Origin: JBMYZL01 sp965661765
Lineage (GTDB): Bacteria > Bacteroidota > Bacteroidia > Flavobacteriales_D > Sanyastnellaceae
Length of the DNA: 51,617 bases
Assembly: GCA_965661765.1 (NCBI GenBank)
Contig: CBFIFE010000014.1
Span: forward strand, 1 to 51,617
Direction: 5' to 3'
The position numbers and the translations under genes were made by a program. Of the stretch, positions 16,256-24,183 are shown in pieces. The notes below the pieces were generated by a model, which saw only the letters and a list, made by a program, of their open reading frames with translations, was not told the origin of the DNA and did not search any database. Each line of letters starts with the position of its first letter. Position 1 is the stretch's first letter.

Positions 16256-16259
16256 ACCC

Positions 16260-16622
16260 ATGCGGAAAATTTTGTTCACACTGGCAGTTTGCGGTTTGTC
16301 TTTCAGCAATTTGATGGGCCAAACCCAAACCGCCCCCCCCACCACTCCGGAGAATGTGATGGTGGAAATCACGGCCGATATGACACGGGACGACTTGGCC
16401 GATGCCTCGAAAATGCTCGCGGAGCAGGGCATTTCGTTTCGTTACGACAACATCGCTTGGGCGAACGGCGCCCTGCAAACCATTCGGATGGCGGTGAAAT
16501 GTGCCGATGGCACGATGCAGGTCAGCGACGTGCTGACGGTGAACCCAGACACCCCGACGCGGTTCGGGGTCACTTACTTGCATGGCAAGCCTCAGATTTG
16601 CTTTGGCAAGGAGTGCGATTGA
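16260..16622 (+). CDS. Small secreted protein of unknown function
   Basis: The product is 120 residues with a signal peptide (about 1-20, ending NLMGQ). The middle (MVEITADMTRDDLADASKML then GISFRYDNIAWANG) resembles a short domain found at the C-terminus of some Bacteroidota TonB/M56-type proteins, but I cannot assign a family with confidence. Two cysteines lie near the C-terminus (QICFGKECD). The start at 16260 is chosen because it opens a signal peptide and has a -7-like box 4 nt upstream; a longer frame begins at 16146 but lacks a signal. It converges with the GT9 gene with only 3 bp between stops. Confidence 0.75.
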   Translation: MRKILFTLAVCGLSFSNLMGQTQTAPPTTPENVMVEITADMTRDDLADASKMLAEQGISFRYDNIAWANGALQTIRMAVKCADGTMQVSDVLTVNPDTPTRFGVTYLHGKPQICFGKECD

Positions 16623-16625
16623 TTT

Positions 16626-17672
16626 TCAACACGATTTCAACAAGCTGCTGATCGCAGCATAGGCGCGGTCGACGGAAATGTCGGCGCACCGGAAATGCCC
16701 CTGCGGGCAGGCGTTGTGGCCATGGAGGCCGCAGGGTCTGCAAGCCAGGGGCGTTTCGGTTTGAAGGATGATTTGGTCTGCAGCCAGGGGACCAAACCCA
16801 AACGCAGGCACCGTGCTGCAGAACACCGCAACGGTCGGGACGTTCGCCCCGCTGGCGAAATGCAGCGGTGCGCTGTCATTGGAAACCGCCACAGCTGCCT
16901 CAGCGATCAACGCATAGGAGGCCATCAGCGGGAGCGTCGCAGCTTGCAAAACGAGGTCTGGGGGCGAATCCGCCGCACAAGCAGCGAGCAACCCGGCATC
17001 CTTGGGCCCGCCGAGGAGCAAAACCGGAATCCCTGCGGTGCTGAGCCGGGTGGTGAGTTCGCGCCAATTCTCAGCGGGCCATTGTTTCGTGAACCACTGA
17101 CTGGCCGGAGCCAAGGCCACAAAGGGTGCAAGGGCATGAGGGGTGCCTGCCTTGAATCGGGTGGCCTTCGCTTGGTCATCCCGCCCCGGGGTCAAGGCCG
17201 GCAAGGGGGGCAGCTTGGTGGGCAACGATGGGTCTGCTGCCTGGAGCAAATCAAGCATGCGCTGGACCTCATGGCGGCCATCACCGATGGTGTGCGGAAC
17301 GAGGTGGGTGAAGGCCCATCGAAATGGGTGCGTGTCGTAACCCACCCGGATCCTGGCACGGCTCGCCGAGGTCAAGATGCCGCTGGACAAATGCCGGTGC
17401 ACATTGATGACCACATCGTAACGCTCGCGGCCGAGCCGGCGCGCGAGGGAGAAGAGGCGTCGGTTGCGGCCCCGGCCGGATTTGGCCCAATTGTGGACCC
17501 GATTCACATCCGGGTGATGGGCAAAAAGCGACGCATTCCCGGCGCGCACACAGACATCGCAAATGTCCTGCGAACGATGCGCCTTCCACGCTCGGATGGC
17601 GGAGGAAAGCAAAACCGCGTCACCGATGAAAGCTGTCTGGATGAAGAGCACGCGTTGCGGATGGGGGCGCAT
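16626..17672 (-). CDS. Glycosyltransferase family 9 (heptosyltransferase-like)
   Basis: The product is 348 residues. The N-terminal Rossmann half begins RVLFIQTAFIGDAVLLSSAI, the hallmark of ADP-heptose:LPS heptosyltransferases. The C-terminal half has VALAPASQWFTKQWP, LLLGGPKD and the VSNDSAPLHFASG donor-binding motif. C-terminal cysteines (CRPCGLHGHNACPQGHFRC) are a known GT9 feature. The enzyme adds a sugar, classically heptose, to the LPS core at the inner membrane; the donor here is not certain. ATG 17672 has TATCTTCG ending 4 nt upstream. The gene is divergent from ruvX across a 42-bp gap. Confidence 0.9.
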   Translation of the reverse strand: MRPHPQRVLFIQTAFIGDAVLLSSAIRAWKAHRSQDICDVCVRAGNASLFAHHPDVNRVHNWAKSGRGRNRRLFSLARRLGRERYDVVINVHRHLSSGILTSASRARIRVGYDTHPFRWAFTHLVPHTIGDGRHEVQRMLDLLQAADPSLPTKLPPLPALTPGRDDQAKATRFKAGTPHALAPFVALAPASQWFTKQWPAENWRELTTRLSTAGIPVLLLGGPKDAGLLAACAADSPPDLVLQAATLPLMASYALIAEAAVAVSNDSAPLHFASGANVPTVAVFCSTVPAFGFGPLAADQIILQTETPLACRPCGLHGHNACPQGHFRCADISVDRAYAAISSLLKSC

Positions 17673-17676
17673 GCGG

Positions 17677-17709
17677 CGAAGATACGGCGGCGAATCCACC
17701 TTAGTTTTG
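17677..17709. promoter_or_regulatory. Compact divergent promoter between the GT9 gene and ruvX
   Basis: TATCTTCG on the minus strand (17684-17677) ends 4 nt before the GT9 ATG. TAGTTTTG on the plus strand (17702-17709) ends 5 nt before the ruvX ATG. Only 17 bp separate the two boxes. Confidence 0.5.
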
Positions 17710-17714
17710 CGGGC

Positions 17715-18125
17715 ATGGCACGTTGGATTGCGTTGGACATCGGTGGGGTGCGCACGGGGGTGGCCGTGACAGACCGGGATGCATTGATTGCGAGCCCTTT
17801 GACGACGTGTGCAACAACTGAACTGCTGGCTTTTGTGGAGCAACTTGTAGCCGAGGAACCTTGTGCTGGTTTCGTGATGGGCCATGCCGGACCGGACGCG
17901 GACAGCACGCCGATGGTGGAATCTTGGAAAAAAAAGCTGCAAAAGGCCTTCCCTGGCAAGCGGATTGAATGGGTCGACGAGGCGTTCAGCTCGCGGGAGG
18001 CCCGGGAAGCGATGGTGTTCGGGGGGATGAAAAAGAAGAAGCGCCAGCAAAAAGGCCAAACCGACCGCATCGCCGCCGCCCTCATCCTCCAAAGGTTTTT
18101 GGACTCGCCCGCATCGCGGGCCTGA
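17715..18125 (+). CDS. ruvX: Putative Holliday junction resolvase RuvX/YqgF
   Basis: The product is 136 residues with the RNase H-like fold of YqgF. The first catalytic segment is ALDIGGVRTGVAV with the aspartate near residue 8; the last is QTDRIAAALILQRFLD. Two usual motifs are altered: the family's DER(L/T)TT appears as DEAFSS and the GLP motif as GHAGP. YqgF proteins act in 16S pre-rRNA 5' processing and may resolve Holliday junctions. The start ATG 17715 is fixed by the family N-terminus and a TAGTTTTG box 5 nt upstream. It converges with bshC. Confidence 0.88.
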   Translation: MARWIALDIGGVRTGVAVTDRDALIASPLTTCATTELLAFVEQLVAEEPCAGFVMGHAGPDADSTPMVESWKKKLQKAFPGKRIEWVDEAFSSREAREAMVFGGMKKKKRQQKGQTDRIAAALILQRFLDSPASRA

Positions 18126-18134
18126 GCCACCCGT

Positions 18135-19685
18135 TCAATCGAGCGTGACCACAAGCCACGCTGGGCCGGTGGCTTGCCCGGTCGCTTCAAGGTACGCCGC
18201 AAACAGGTCGGCAGGTTGTGCCGTGGACGACAAGCCGTGGACAAGCTGGAACAGGTTCCATTGTCGCTCCTGGGGAATGCCGTTCGGCCGGACCAGCTGG
18301 TGAGCCGCAACGAAGCGGGCCATCGGCTCGGCGTCTTGCCGCCGAATCGCTCGGCGCATCCGTTGCTCAACTTTCCGCCATTCCTTTTGCATGCGGGCCG
18401 CCGCGGCATGGGCGGCCGCTCGAAGGGTGGGATCGATCTGTGCCGCTTCTTCGCCGAGCAACTCGGCCAACGCCCGGAATTGGGCCTCCCGCCCCGGTTG
18501 CCACGACGAAACCGAGCGTCGATTCTGAATCCATTCCGCCTCAGCCACTTCGGGATGCCGAAAGCCGGGGTGGCGGGGGTTGAAGGGCTGGAGGGTTGAG
18601 TCTGCAGAAGAAGACAGCAGTGTCACACTGTCCCGCAACCAAACCAACGGCATGCGCAGCCCATGCTGGGCAAAGGCTTGCGGCAATTGGAACCAATACG
18701 CACACTCGGTCGCGCCACCGACCATCGCCACATTTTGCAGCAGAAACTCCTGATACAGTGGCCGGAGCAGCGCATTCGGACTCAGGTGTTGCGCACCGGG
18801 AAAGGGTTCTTTTGTGGTTTGCTCCAGGGTCAATCGCTGGCGCACGCCAGCTGGTCCTTCGAGCCGAAAAAGCATGGATTTGCGGGGAAAAACAGGCGGG
18901 GTTTTGCCCAAATCAGCCAACGCCTGCGAATCCATTGCTACCGCATCGTGGATGCCGTTTCCAGTCCATTCTGCTTCAAACAAGTGGGATGCCGCGTGTT
19001 TGAGGGCTGGGTCGTCGCCATCGACAATCAACAAACCCTCTCTGCCATAAAGGTCATGCACCCAACGCCGGATGACATCGGCCAGAACGGTCGCTGGTTC
19101 AGCGCAAGCCGCCGACCAAGCGTCCCGCTCCGCACGCGACCAACCCGACGCCTCTGCCCAAGTCTCCACGAACTGCCGCAGGCCATCAGTCACCGCGATG
19201 CGGCCGACAGCCACTTGTCCGCGGAGCAAATCTTCTGGCTGCCACACCCGATGTGGTGGGACCTCACGCAACTGGCCCCAGTCGGCCGGCGAGGCAGGCA
19301 GACCCGCAATTTCGTCGAAATCATGGTCTTCCGAAGCCATCCAAAAAACTGGCACCACAGCCTGGGCCTCACCCGCTTGCATCAATTGGCGGGCCAGCCG
19401 GATAGCCGTCCAAATCTTGTAGTGAAAAAATGCGGGGCCCCCAGCGAGAACGAGTTGGTGGCCCGTGGTGATGGTTGGCGCCCCCTCTTTGAAATGGGCG
19501 AAAGCGGAGGCGGGCGGCTCCAATCCGCATTTCCGGTATTGCGCATCAATGGTTTGGGCCACATGAACCCTTCGCGATGCGTCGAGTGAAGCGGAATGTT
19601 GGCGAACGGCCTCGCACAAATCAGGCCACCGGGGCTTCGGCAGGCGATCGTGAATGCTGAAATCCTCGTGCAGCGTGGTTCGCAT
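18135..19685 (-). CDS. bshC: Bacillithiol biosynthesis cysteine-adding enzyme
   Basis: The product is 516 residues, close to the family length of about 540. The characteristic region is TITTGHQLVLAGGPAFFHYK, then VPVFWMASEDHDFDEI, and later the WEA-type helical region and a C-terminal QLVRPNGIPQERQWN motif. BshC joins cysteine to glucosaminyl-malate in the last step of bacillithiol synthesis, in the cytoplasm. Bacillithiol in Bacteroidota is a likely low-molecular-weight acceptor for sulfane sulfur, which links this gene to the SQR/rhodanese block. The start ATG 19685 has TACCTTTG ending 4 nt upstream. Confidence 0.93.
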   Translation of the reverse strand: MRTTLHEDFSIHDRLPKPRWPDLCEAVRQHSASLDASRRVHVAQTIDAQYRKCGLEPPASAFAHFKEGAPTITTGHQLVLAGGPAFFHYKIWTAIRLARQLMQAGEAQAVVPVFWMASEDHDFDEIAGLPASPADWGQLREVPPHRVWQPEDLLRGQVAVGRIAVTDGLRQFVETWAEASGWSRAERDAWSAACAEPATVLADVIRRWVHDLYGREGLLIVDGDDPALKHAASHLFEAEWTGNGIHDAVAMDSQALADLGKTPPVFPRKSMLFRLEGPAGVRQRLTLEQTTKEPFPGAQHLSPNALLRPLYQEFLLQNVAMVGGATECAYWFQLPQAFAQHGLRMPLVWLRDSVTLLSSSADSTLQPFNPRHPGFRHPEVAEAEWIQNRRSVSSWQPGREAQFRALAELLGEEAAQIDPTLRAAAHAAAARMQKEWRKVEQRMRRAIRRQDAEPMARFVAAHQLVRPNGIPQERQWNLFQLVHGLSSTAQPADLFAAYLEATGQATGPAWLVVTLD

Positions 19686-19689
19686 GCCG

Positions 19690-19697
19690 CAAAGGTA
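19690..19697 (-). promoter_or_regulatory. -7 element TACCTTTG of bshC
   Basis: A perfect TAnnTTTG match on the minus strand, ending 4 nt before the bshC ATG at 19685. Confidence 0.5.
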
Positions 19698-19719
19698 CGC
19701 GGGGCCGAAAGAGTTTGCT

Positions 19720-20808
19720 TCAGCGAAGCAACGCGACTTGACCGGTCTCTTCGGTCCGCTTGCCGCTGGCATCCCTCACCTGCATTTTCCAGATGTAAAC
19801 ACCGGACTCCGCGCGCACCGCACCGCCGGCTATGGTCCCATCCCAACCAGCTTCTCCAGGCTGCCATTGCCAAATCACCTGTCCCCACCGGTTGAAAAGC
19901 TCAAAACGGCGCACGCTGACTGCAGCATCAACAACCGGCAGAAACGCGTCGTTGTCCCCATCGAAATTGGGCGTAAAGGCATTCGGCACGAACCAGCCAG
20001 GGCCATTGATGCCGTCAGTCGGTTCAACCGCATCATCATTCTTTTCACCTTTGACTTGGTCAGCGGCCGGGTCCATGTCCGCAGCAGCTTCAGCGATTTG
20101 GAAATGATCCACGAAATAGTAAGCCATCTGGGCATTGTTGCCTGCTACATAATACACCTGTGCGGGGTCGGGGCCCAACAGACCGATTGTGAAATGAGTC
20201 CAGTCATCGGCAGCAGTGAACACAAACTTGATTTCGCGCCAAGCAGTGTCATACAACACCGACGTCATCCTGAAGGTCGGGTCCATCGGAAGGGCCATTT
20301 GCCCCACCTGCACTTCGTTGCCTTTTGAGAAAGCGACACCGAGACCGGAAACCCCAAGGCCAGCGGCAGAGAACGCAGTCAAATCGCCATTTGTGATGTG
20401 AAAGGAAAACTCGTAGCGCTGGCCAGGCGTCAGCGGCTGGTCAAAAGTGCCGCGAAGGTATTCGCTGCTGTTCGTGCCGGCAGGGCCTGTGGCTTGAAAA
20501 CCCATCAGCCCGCGCCCGTGATAGGGCTGCACAATGGCCACTGGCGTTTCCGGCAAATCCCCCCCCGCACTGCCGTCGAGGTGGTACGCATCGGGATCGG
20601 CGACGGCGCTGCCAGCATTCGACCAGCCAGGTGCCAAAGACCATTGACCAGAGTTGTTCGGCGGCGCATCCATCTGCTCAAAACTGCCATTGACCACCGT
20701 TTGGGCTTGGGTCAACACTGTGGAAGAAAGCACAACAGTTGAGGCAGCGAACGTGCGCAAAAATGTGCGGTGTTTGCCGAAAAGCCCCACGAGACCGATC
20801 TGATTCAT
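19720..20808 (-). CDS. Secreted protein with T9SS type B (gliding-motility-associated, CHU_C) sorting domain
   Basis: The product is 362 residues. A long signal peptide (about 1-36) precedes a carbohydrate-binding-like or jelly-roll region beginning VVNGSFEQMD (about 38-230), a pattern seen in adhesins and CBM-like modules. A linker rich in acidic residues follows. Residues about 268-362 are a CHU_C type B sorting domain: FVPNAFTPNFDGDNDAF, FNRWGQVIWQW and GVYIWKMQVRDASG. Such proteins are exported by T9SS and attached at the surface without cleavage of the typical type A domain. The start ATG 20808 is chosen for the signal peptide. The ligand is unknown. Confidence 0.85.
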   Translation of the reverse strand: MNQIGLVGLFGKHRTFLRTFAASTVVLSSTVLTQAQTVVNGSFEQMDAPPNNSGQWSLAPGWSNAGSAVADPDAYHLDGSAGGDLPETPVAIVQPYHGRGLMGFQATGPAGTNSSEYLRGTFDQPLTPGQRYEFSFHITNGDLTAFSAAGLGVSGLGVAFSKGNEVQVGQMALPMDPTFRMTSVLYDTAWREIKFVFTAADDWTHFTIGLLGPDPAQVYYVAGNNAQMAYYFVDHFQIAEAAADMDPAADQVKGEKNDDAVEPTDGINGPGWFVPNAFTPNFDGDNDAFLPVVDAAVSVRRFELFNRWGQVIWQWQPGEAGWDGTIAGGAVRAESGVYIWKMQVRDASGKRTEETGQVALLR

Positions 20809-20821
20809 GTCGCGTAAATTA

Positions 20822-20859
20822 CAAAAGAATGCGGGGAAACCGCGTTCGGCTTCCCCGCA
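20822..20859 (-). terminator. Intrinsic terminator after the sigma-factor operon
   Basis: TGCGGGGAA (20830-20838) pairs with TTCCCCGCA (20851-20859). On the minus strand the hairpin is followed by TTCTTTTG. It lies 2 bp beyond the stop of the small membrane ORF and just before the T9SS type B gene. Confidence 0.65.
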
Positions 20860-20861
20860 CC

Positions 20862-21005
20862 TTAACCAAAACAACTTGAACCAAATCTTCTTCGTGCGCT
20901 GCGCAAGCGATTGTTGCGATTGCACACCCATAAGACGCCTTTGAAGTCGATTGTGTTGTACAGAATGCATGCCAAAAAAATCAAAAGGAAACCAATCGCT
21001 ACCAT
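20862..21005 (-). CDS. Small membrane protein, 47 residues, at the end of the sigma-factor operon
   Basis: The ATG at 21005 overlaps the stop of the upstream gene by 7 nt. The product has one hydrophobic helix (residues about 2-19, VAIGFLLIFLACILYNTI) and then a strongly basic tail (RNNRLRSARRRFG). The stop is 2 bp before the terminator hairpin, so the frame fills the space between the upstream gene and the terminator. I do not recognise the family. The helix, basic tail, overlap and position argue that it is real, but the short length leaves doubt. Confidence 0.45.
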   Translation of the reverse strand: MVAIGFLLIFLACILYNTIDFKGVLWVCNRNNRLRSARRRFGSSCFG

Positions 21006-21886
21006 TTCAATGCAATGCCCGCTGAAGCCGCCCAGCCGCCTGACCAGAACCGCACATCCATTTGCCAACCCACTCGGTCGGCGAATGTGTCGCGCGGGCT
21101 GGGGCGACGGCGCCAAGGGGACAGCGTGGCACCTTGGACAAAGGTCAAAACCAGGAACGGAGAGAGCCTCGGTGCTGGTGTTAGTGTTTCTTGGGCCGCA
21201 TCCGAACGCGGCACTTCCACCCGGCCCAAACGCTGAATGTCCCATGCAGCGGGACGCAGGCGCCACAACGCACCAGCGCCGAGACGAATCTCTGCGTTTT
21301 CCCGGGCCCCCACGGACCAAGAGCCCACTGCCCCTGCGCTGAGGGCGAACCGCCAAGGGGCTTCGACTGCGAAAGTCAATGTATCCGTTTCGATCCCAAT
21401 GGGGTATCGTTCCCAGGTCACGGCTTGCACACTGCCCGGCCCGCCCGACAACCAACCGACGATGGAGTCCCCTGCTGTGATGCCCTCGAGCCCGACCACT
21501 TTCGCCGATTGAATGGCATCGAAGGAGAAAATGGGGCGAACCGCGCCTGCAACGACCGGGGCCGCCACGTCGAGGCGCCAACCGATTTCAGCGACGACAT
21601 CACTGCCCCCGCCGGCCATTGTTCCAACAGAGCGGGAGACGACGTCTGAAACACCGGAAAACCGTTCGAAAGAGGCCGGCATGGATCGCCACATGATGGC
21701 GGGTCCGGCGGTGAGGGTGAAAGCGGTTTGGCGTGAATTGCGCTGACGGAGCGTATCAAAGACAACCTCACTTTCCACCAGAATGGCCTGGCCATCCACG
21801 ATGATGGTGTCCTGCAGCACGTCCGACGCCATGGCGCACAAACCACTGAACCACGCAACCGCAATGAGAAATGCACGGGCCTTCAC
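20999..21886 (-). CDS. Secreted or outer-membrane protein of unknown function, co-encoded with sigma/anti-sigma
   Basis: The product is 295 residues from a GTG at 21886, 5 nt after the anti-sigma stop; an ATG at 21931 would add 15 polar residues and overlap the upstream gene. A signal peptide spans about 1-20 (FLIAVAWFSGLCAMAS). The rest has alternating beta-strand character with many Trp/Arg residues (ALSAGAVGSWSVGAR, DVRFWSGGWAASAG) and ends in ALKW*, typical of an outer-membrane barrel. No family recognised. Its place after an ECF sigma and anti-sigma pair suggests it is part of that envelope-stress or surface-sensing unit. Confidence 0.75.
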   Translation of the reverse strand: MKARAFLIAVAWFSGLCAMASDVLQDTIIVDGQAILVESEVVFDTLRQRNSRQTAFTLTAGPAIMWRSMPASFERFSGVSDVVSRSVGTMAGGGSDVVAEIGWRLDVAAPVVAGAVRPIFSFDAIQSAKVVGLEGITAGDSIVGWLSGGPGSVQAVTWERYPIGIETDTLTFAVEAPWRFALSAGAVGSWSVGARENAEIRLGAGALWRLRPAAWDIQRLGRVEVPRSDAAQETLTPAPRLSPFLVLTFVQGATLSPWRRRPSPRDTFADRVGWQMDVRFWSGGWAASAGIALKW

Positions 21887-21891
21887 CCTGA

Positions 21892-22476
21892 TCAATCCTC
21901 CCTTACGTTGACGCGTGCCTTCATCCGCCAAACCCCTTCCTGCTCTCCTGGGGCCTCCATCAACATTTTGTCCGAGCCATTCGCTTTTCCGTCTTCGATG
22001 CCCGCCACGGAACGTTGTTCCAATGGCGCCACGGCCACAGGCTGGGCTGCGGAACTTGTGCTGGGTTCAGTTCGCCGCACGCCTGTCGGCTTCGCCGCCA
22101 ACGCCACAGCGGGTTCAAGTGCCGCATTCTCTGCCTGTGCCTCAGCGGGCGCGGCGGGGTTCATGCGGTCAAGAACGACGGCTTCGGTTGCGGATTCTGG
22201 CGTTGCCAACACTTCTTCGGAGACAGCGGAGACAGCGGACTCCGCGACAGCCGGAACGACCGGGGCCTCAGCGGGCATTGTGCCGAAATACCAGCCGAAG
22301 CTGACCAGCAACAATGCACCCAAGCCAGCCCCGCCCAGCCGGCGCCCCATCAGAGAACGACCCGCAGAAGCTCCTGCCCCATCGAGCGCAGCAAACACCT
22401 GCGCGTCCAAGCCCGCTGGCGGCGCCACCTCATGGCTGCGCAACACGTCGGCCATATGCTTTTCAAAACCACTCAT
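21892..22476 (-). CDS. Predicted anti-sigma factor with one membrane helix
   Basis: The product is 194 residues. The short N-terminal cytoplasmic part (about 1-45, MSGFEKHMADVLRSHEVAPPAGL) is followed by one helix near 48-66 (GGAGLGALLLVSFGWYFG) and an Ala/Val/Pro-rich periplasmic region. Its ATG overlaps the sigma factor stop by 4 nt. The layout is that of Bacteroidota anti-sigma proteins, although no classic zinc motif is visible. It would hold the ECF sigma factor at the membrane until a signal arrives. The family assignment rests mainly on architecture and context. Confidence 0.75.
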   Translation of the reverse strand: MSGFEKHMADVLRSHEVAPPAGLDAQVFAALDGAGASAGRSLMGRRLGGAGLGALLLVSFGWYFGTMPAEAPVVPAVAESAVSAVSEEVLATPESATEAVVLDRMNPAAPAEAQAENAALEPAVALAAKPTGVRRTEPSTSSAAQPVAVAPLEQRSVAGIEDGKANGSDKMLMEAPGEQEGVWRMKARVNVRED

Positions 22477-23066
22477 TGAATCGTCTTTTTCTTTGTTTCC
22501 TCAGCGGCCATCGGCAAAGGCTGCGCCCGCCGCGACATCCGCTCCAACACTTCTTGGAGGTAGCGCCGCGCACGCGACAGCTGACTCTTCGACGTGTTGA
22601 GATCGATGCCGAGCATCTCCGCAATCTCCTTGTGCTTGTATCCTTCTATGATGTACATCTGAAAAACCATTCCATATCCTTTCGGCAATTCCGCAATCGC
22701 TTGCATGAGTTCTTCTGCCGTAAAATCACTCTCCTTGAACGCAGCAAAGTCTGCTGGGGTTGCATGCACCTCGTCAATGTCTGCATGGTGCACGTGCTTC
22801 AGGTTGCGACGGTAATGCGTGATCGCCGTGTTGATCACAATGCGCCGCATCCAGCCCTCGAAGCTGTTGTGCTCGGTGAAACTGTCGAGGTGCCGAAAAA
22901 TCTTCACCCAGGCCTCTTGCAGCACATCCGTGGCATCCACCTGGGTGTTTGTGTACCGCAACGCCACCGCATAAAGCATCGGGGTGAATCGCTCGTAGAG
23001 GCGCGTTTGGCCACGGCGATTGCCCGTTTTGCAAATCCGAATGAGCTCAAGGAGTTCAGCTTCCAT
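22473..23066 (-). CDS. ECF RNA polymerase sigma factor (sigma-70 family)
   Basis: The product is 197 residues. Region 2 lies at about 22-90 (LYAVALRYTNTQVDATDVLQEAWVKIFRHLDSF is split by the 2.2 and 2.4 helices) and region 4 at about 115-180 (LPKGYGMVFQMYIIEGYKHKEIAEMLG and then TSKSQLSRARRYL). It is a SigW/RpoE-like extracytoplasmic function sigma factor. It is coupled to the anti-sigma gene by ATGA overlap and followed by a barrel-like protein and a small membrane protein, forming one operon that ends at the terminator near 20840. Confidence 0.93.
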   Translation of the reverse strand: MEAELLELIRICKTGNRRGQTRLYERFTPMLYAVALRYTNTQVDATDVLQEAWVKIFRHLDSFTEHNSFEGWMRRIVINTAITHYRRNLKHVHHADIDEVHATPADFAAFKESDFTAEELMQAIAELPKGYGMVFQMYIIEGYKHKEIAEMLGIDLNTSKSQLSRARRYLQEVLERMSRRAQPLPMAAEETKKKTIQ

Positions 23067-23128
23067 GGGGGGAGGCGGGTTTGGTCTAAAACATGAAAAT
23101 CATGCAGGAGGTTGCATCCATCAGCTGG

Positions 23129-24142
23129 CTATAGGCCAAACGCGGCTTTGTCCATCCCCAACCAAGCCAACGCTGCGTTGTGGAAGATGTCAGCCACTTG
23201 TGCCTCAGGCAATTCCATCTCCTCAATGTACGCCCCGATGTCCAAATCGCCCAGTGGGAACGGGTAATCCGACCCCAGACAAATGCGGTCGCTGCCCTGC
23301 AACTTCAACACATAGCGCAGCAAATCCGCGTCGTGCGTGATGCTGTCGATCCAAAACTTGCCGAGGTATTCGCGGGGATTGATCGGGTTGTCGATCGCCA
23401 CCAGGTCCGGCCGGCAGTTGAACCCATGTTCCACCCGGCCCAGGGTCGGCAAAAACGAGCCGCCCGCGTGGCTGAACATCACCCGCAGCGCGGGCAGGCG
23501 CTCGAGCACGCCCCCGAAAATCATCGAACAGGCGGCCCGTGAGGTTTCCGCCGGCATCCCGACAAGCCAAGGCAGCCAGTACTTTTCCATTTCTTGCCGG
23601 CCCATCATTTCCCAGGGGTGAACCATGATGGCCATGCCCAGGGATTCACACGCCGCGAAAAAATCGAAGAAACGCGGTTCCGACAAGTTGAGGCCGTTGA
23701 TGTTGGACCCGATTTGGACCCCCTTGTGGCCGAGGGCCTTTGCCCTTTCCAGCTCTTGAATCGCCAAATCCGTGTCTTGCATCGGGACTGTCGCAAGTGC
23801 GATGTAATGCCGGGGGCGATCCGCGGCGAGCTGGGCGAGGTGATCGTTGAGGAATTGGCCCAAAACAAGGGCATCCGCAGGCCGAGCGTCATAACTGAAC
23901 ATCACCGGAATCGTGCACACCACTTGAACCTGCGTCCCATGCGTGGCATACTCCGCCATCCGCTCCTCCGCATCCCAGCAATTCGACGCGATTTCCCGGA
24001 AAAATTTGTCCCCTTGCATCATCCTGGCAAAGCCTGGCTTGTGGCTGTCCTCGAGGTGAATGAACTGACCGTAGCCAAACTTCTCCGTCCACCGGGGCAT
24101 TTCCCGAGGCAAAATGTGGGTGTGGGTATCAATCTTGAGCAT
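23129..24142 (-). CDS. Amidohydrolase of the ACMSD family (2-amino-3-carboxymuconate-6-semialdehyde decarboxylase-like)
   Basis: The product is 337 residues, the normal ACMSD length. Metal-binding residues are His7 and His9 (DTHTH), the histidine in IMVHPWEMMG, and the aspartate in LGSDYPFPLG. The HAGGSFLPTLGRVEHGFNCRPDL region is also typical of ACMSD. The enzyme decarboxylates the open-ring intermediate of the kynurenine or 2-aminobenzoate routes. No other kynurenine gene is in the window. It follows the nucleotidyltransferase-like gene by 41 bp on the same strand, so it may be read with that operon. The exact substrate is uncertain because ACMSD-like amidohydrolases have several known reactions. 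Confidence 0.88.
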   Translation of the reverse strand: MLKIDTHTHILPREMPRWTEKFGYGQFIHLEDSHKPGFARMMQGDKFFREIASNCWDAEERMAEYATHGTQVQVVCTIPVMFSYDARPADALVLGQFLNDHLAQLAADRPRHYIALATVPMQDTDLAIQELERAKALGHKGVQIGSNINGLNLSEPRFFDFFAACESLGMAIMVHPWEMMGRQEMEKYWLPWLVGMPAETSRAACSMIFGGVLERLPALRVMFSHAGGSFLPTLGRVEHGFNCRPDLVAIDNPINPREYLGKFWIDSITHDADLLRYVLKLQGSDRICLGSDYPFPLGDLDIGAYIEEMELPEAQVADIFHNAALAWLGMDKAAFGL

Positions 24143-24183
24143 TCCGACTGCAAGAACGGAAACTGCCGACGAACTTCGGTGGT

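Noticed and set aside
15018..16583. dnaN start at 16583
   Set aside because: The clamp N-terminus is at 16133; the extension overlaps the divergent secreted-protein gene.
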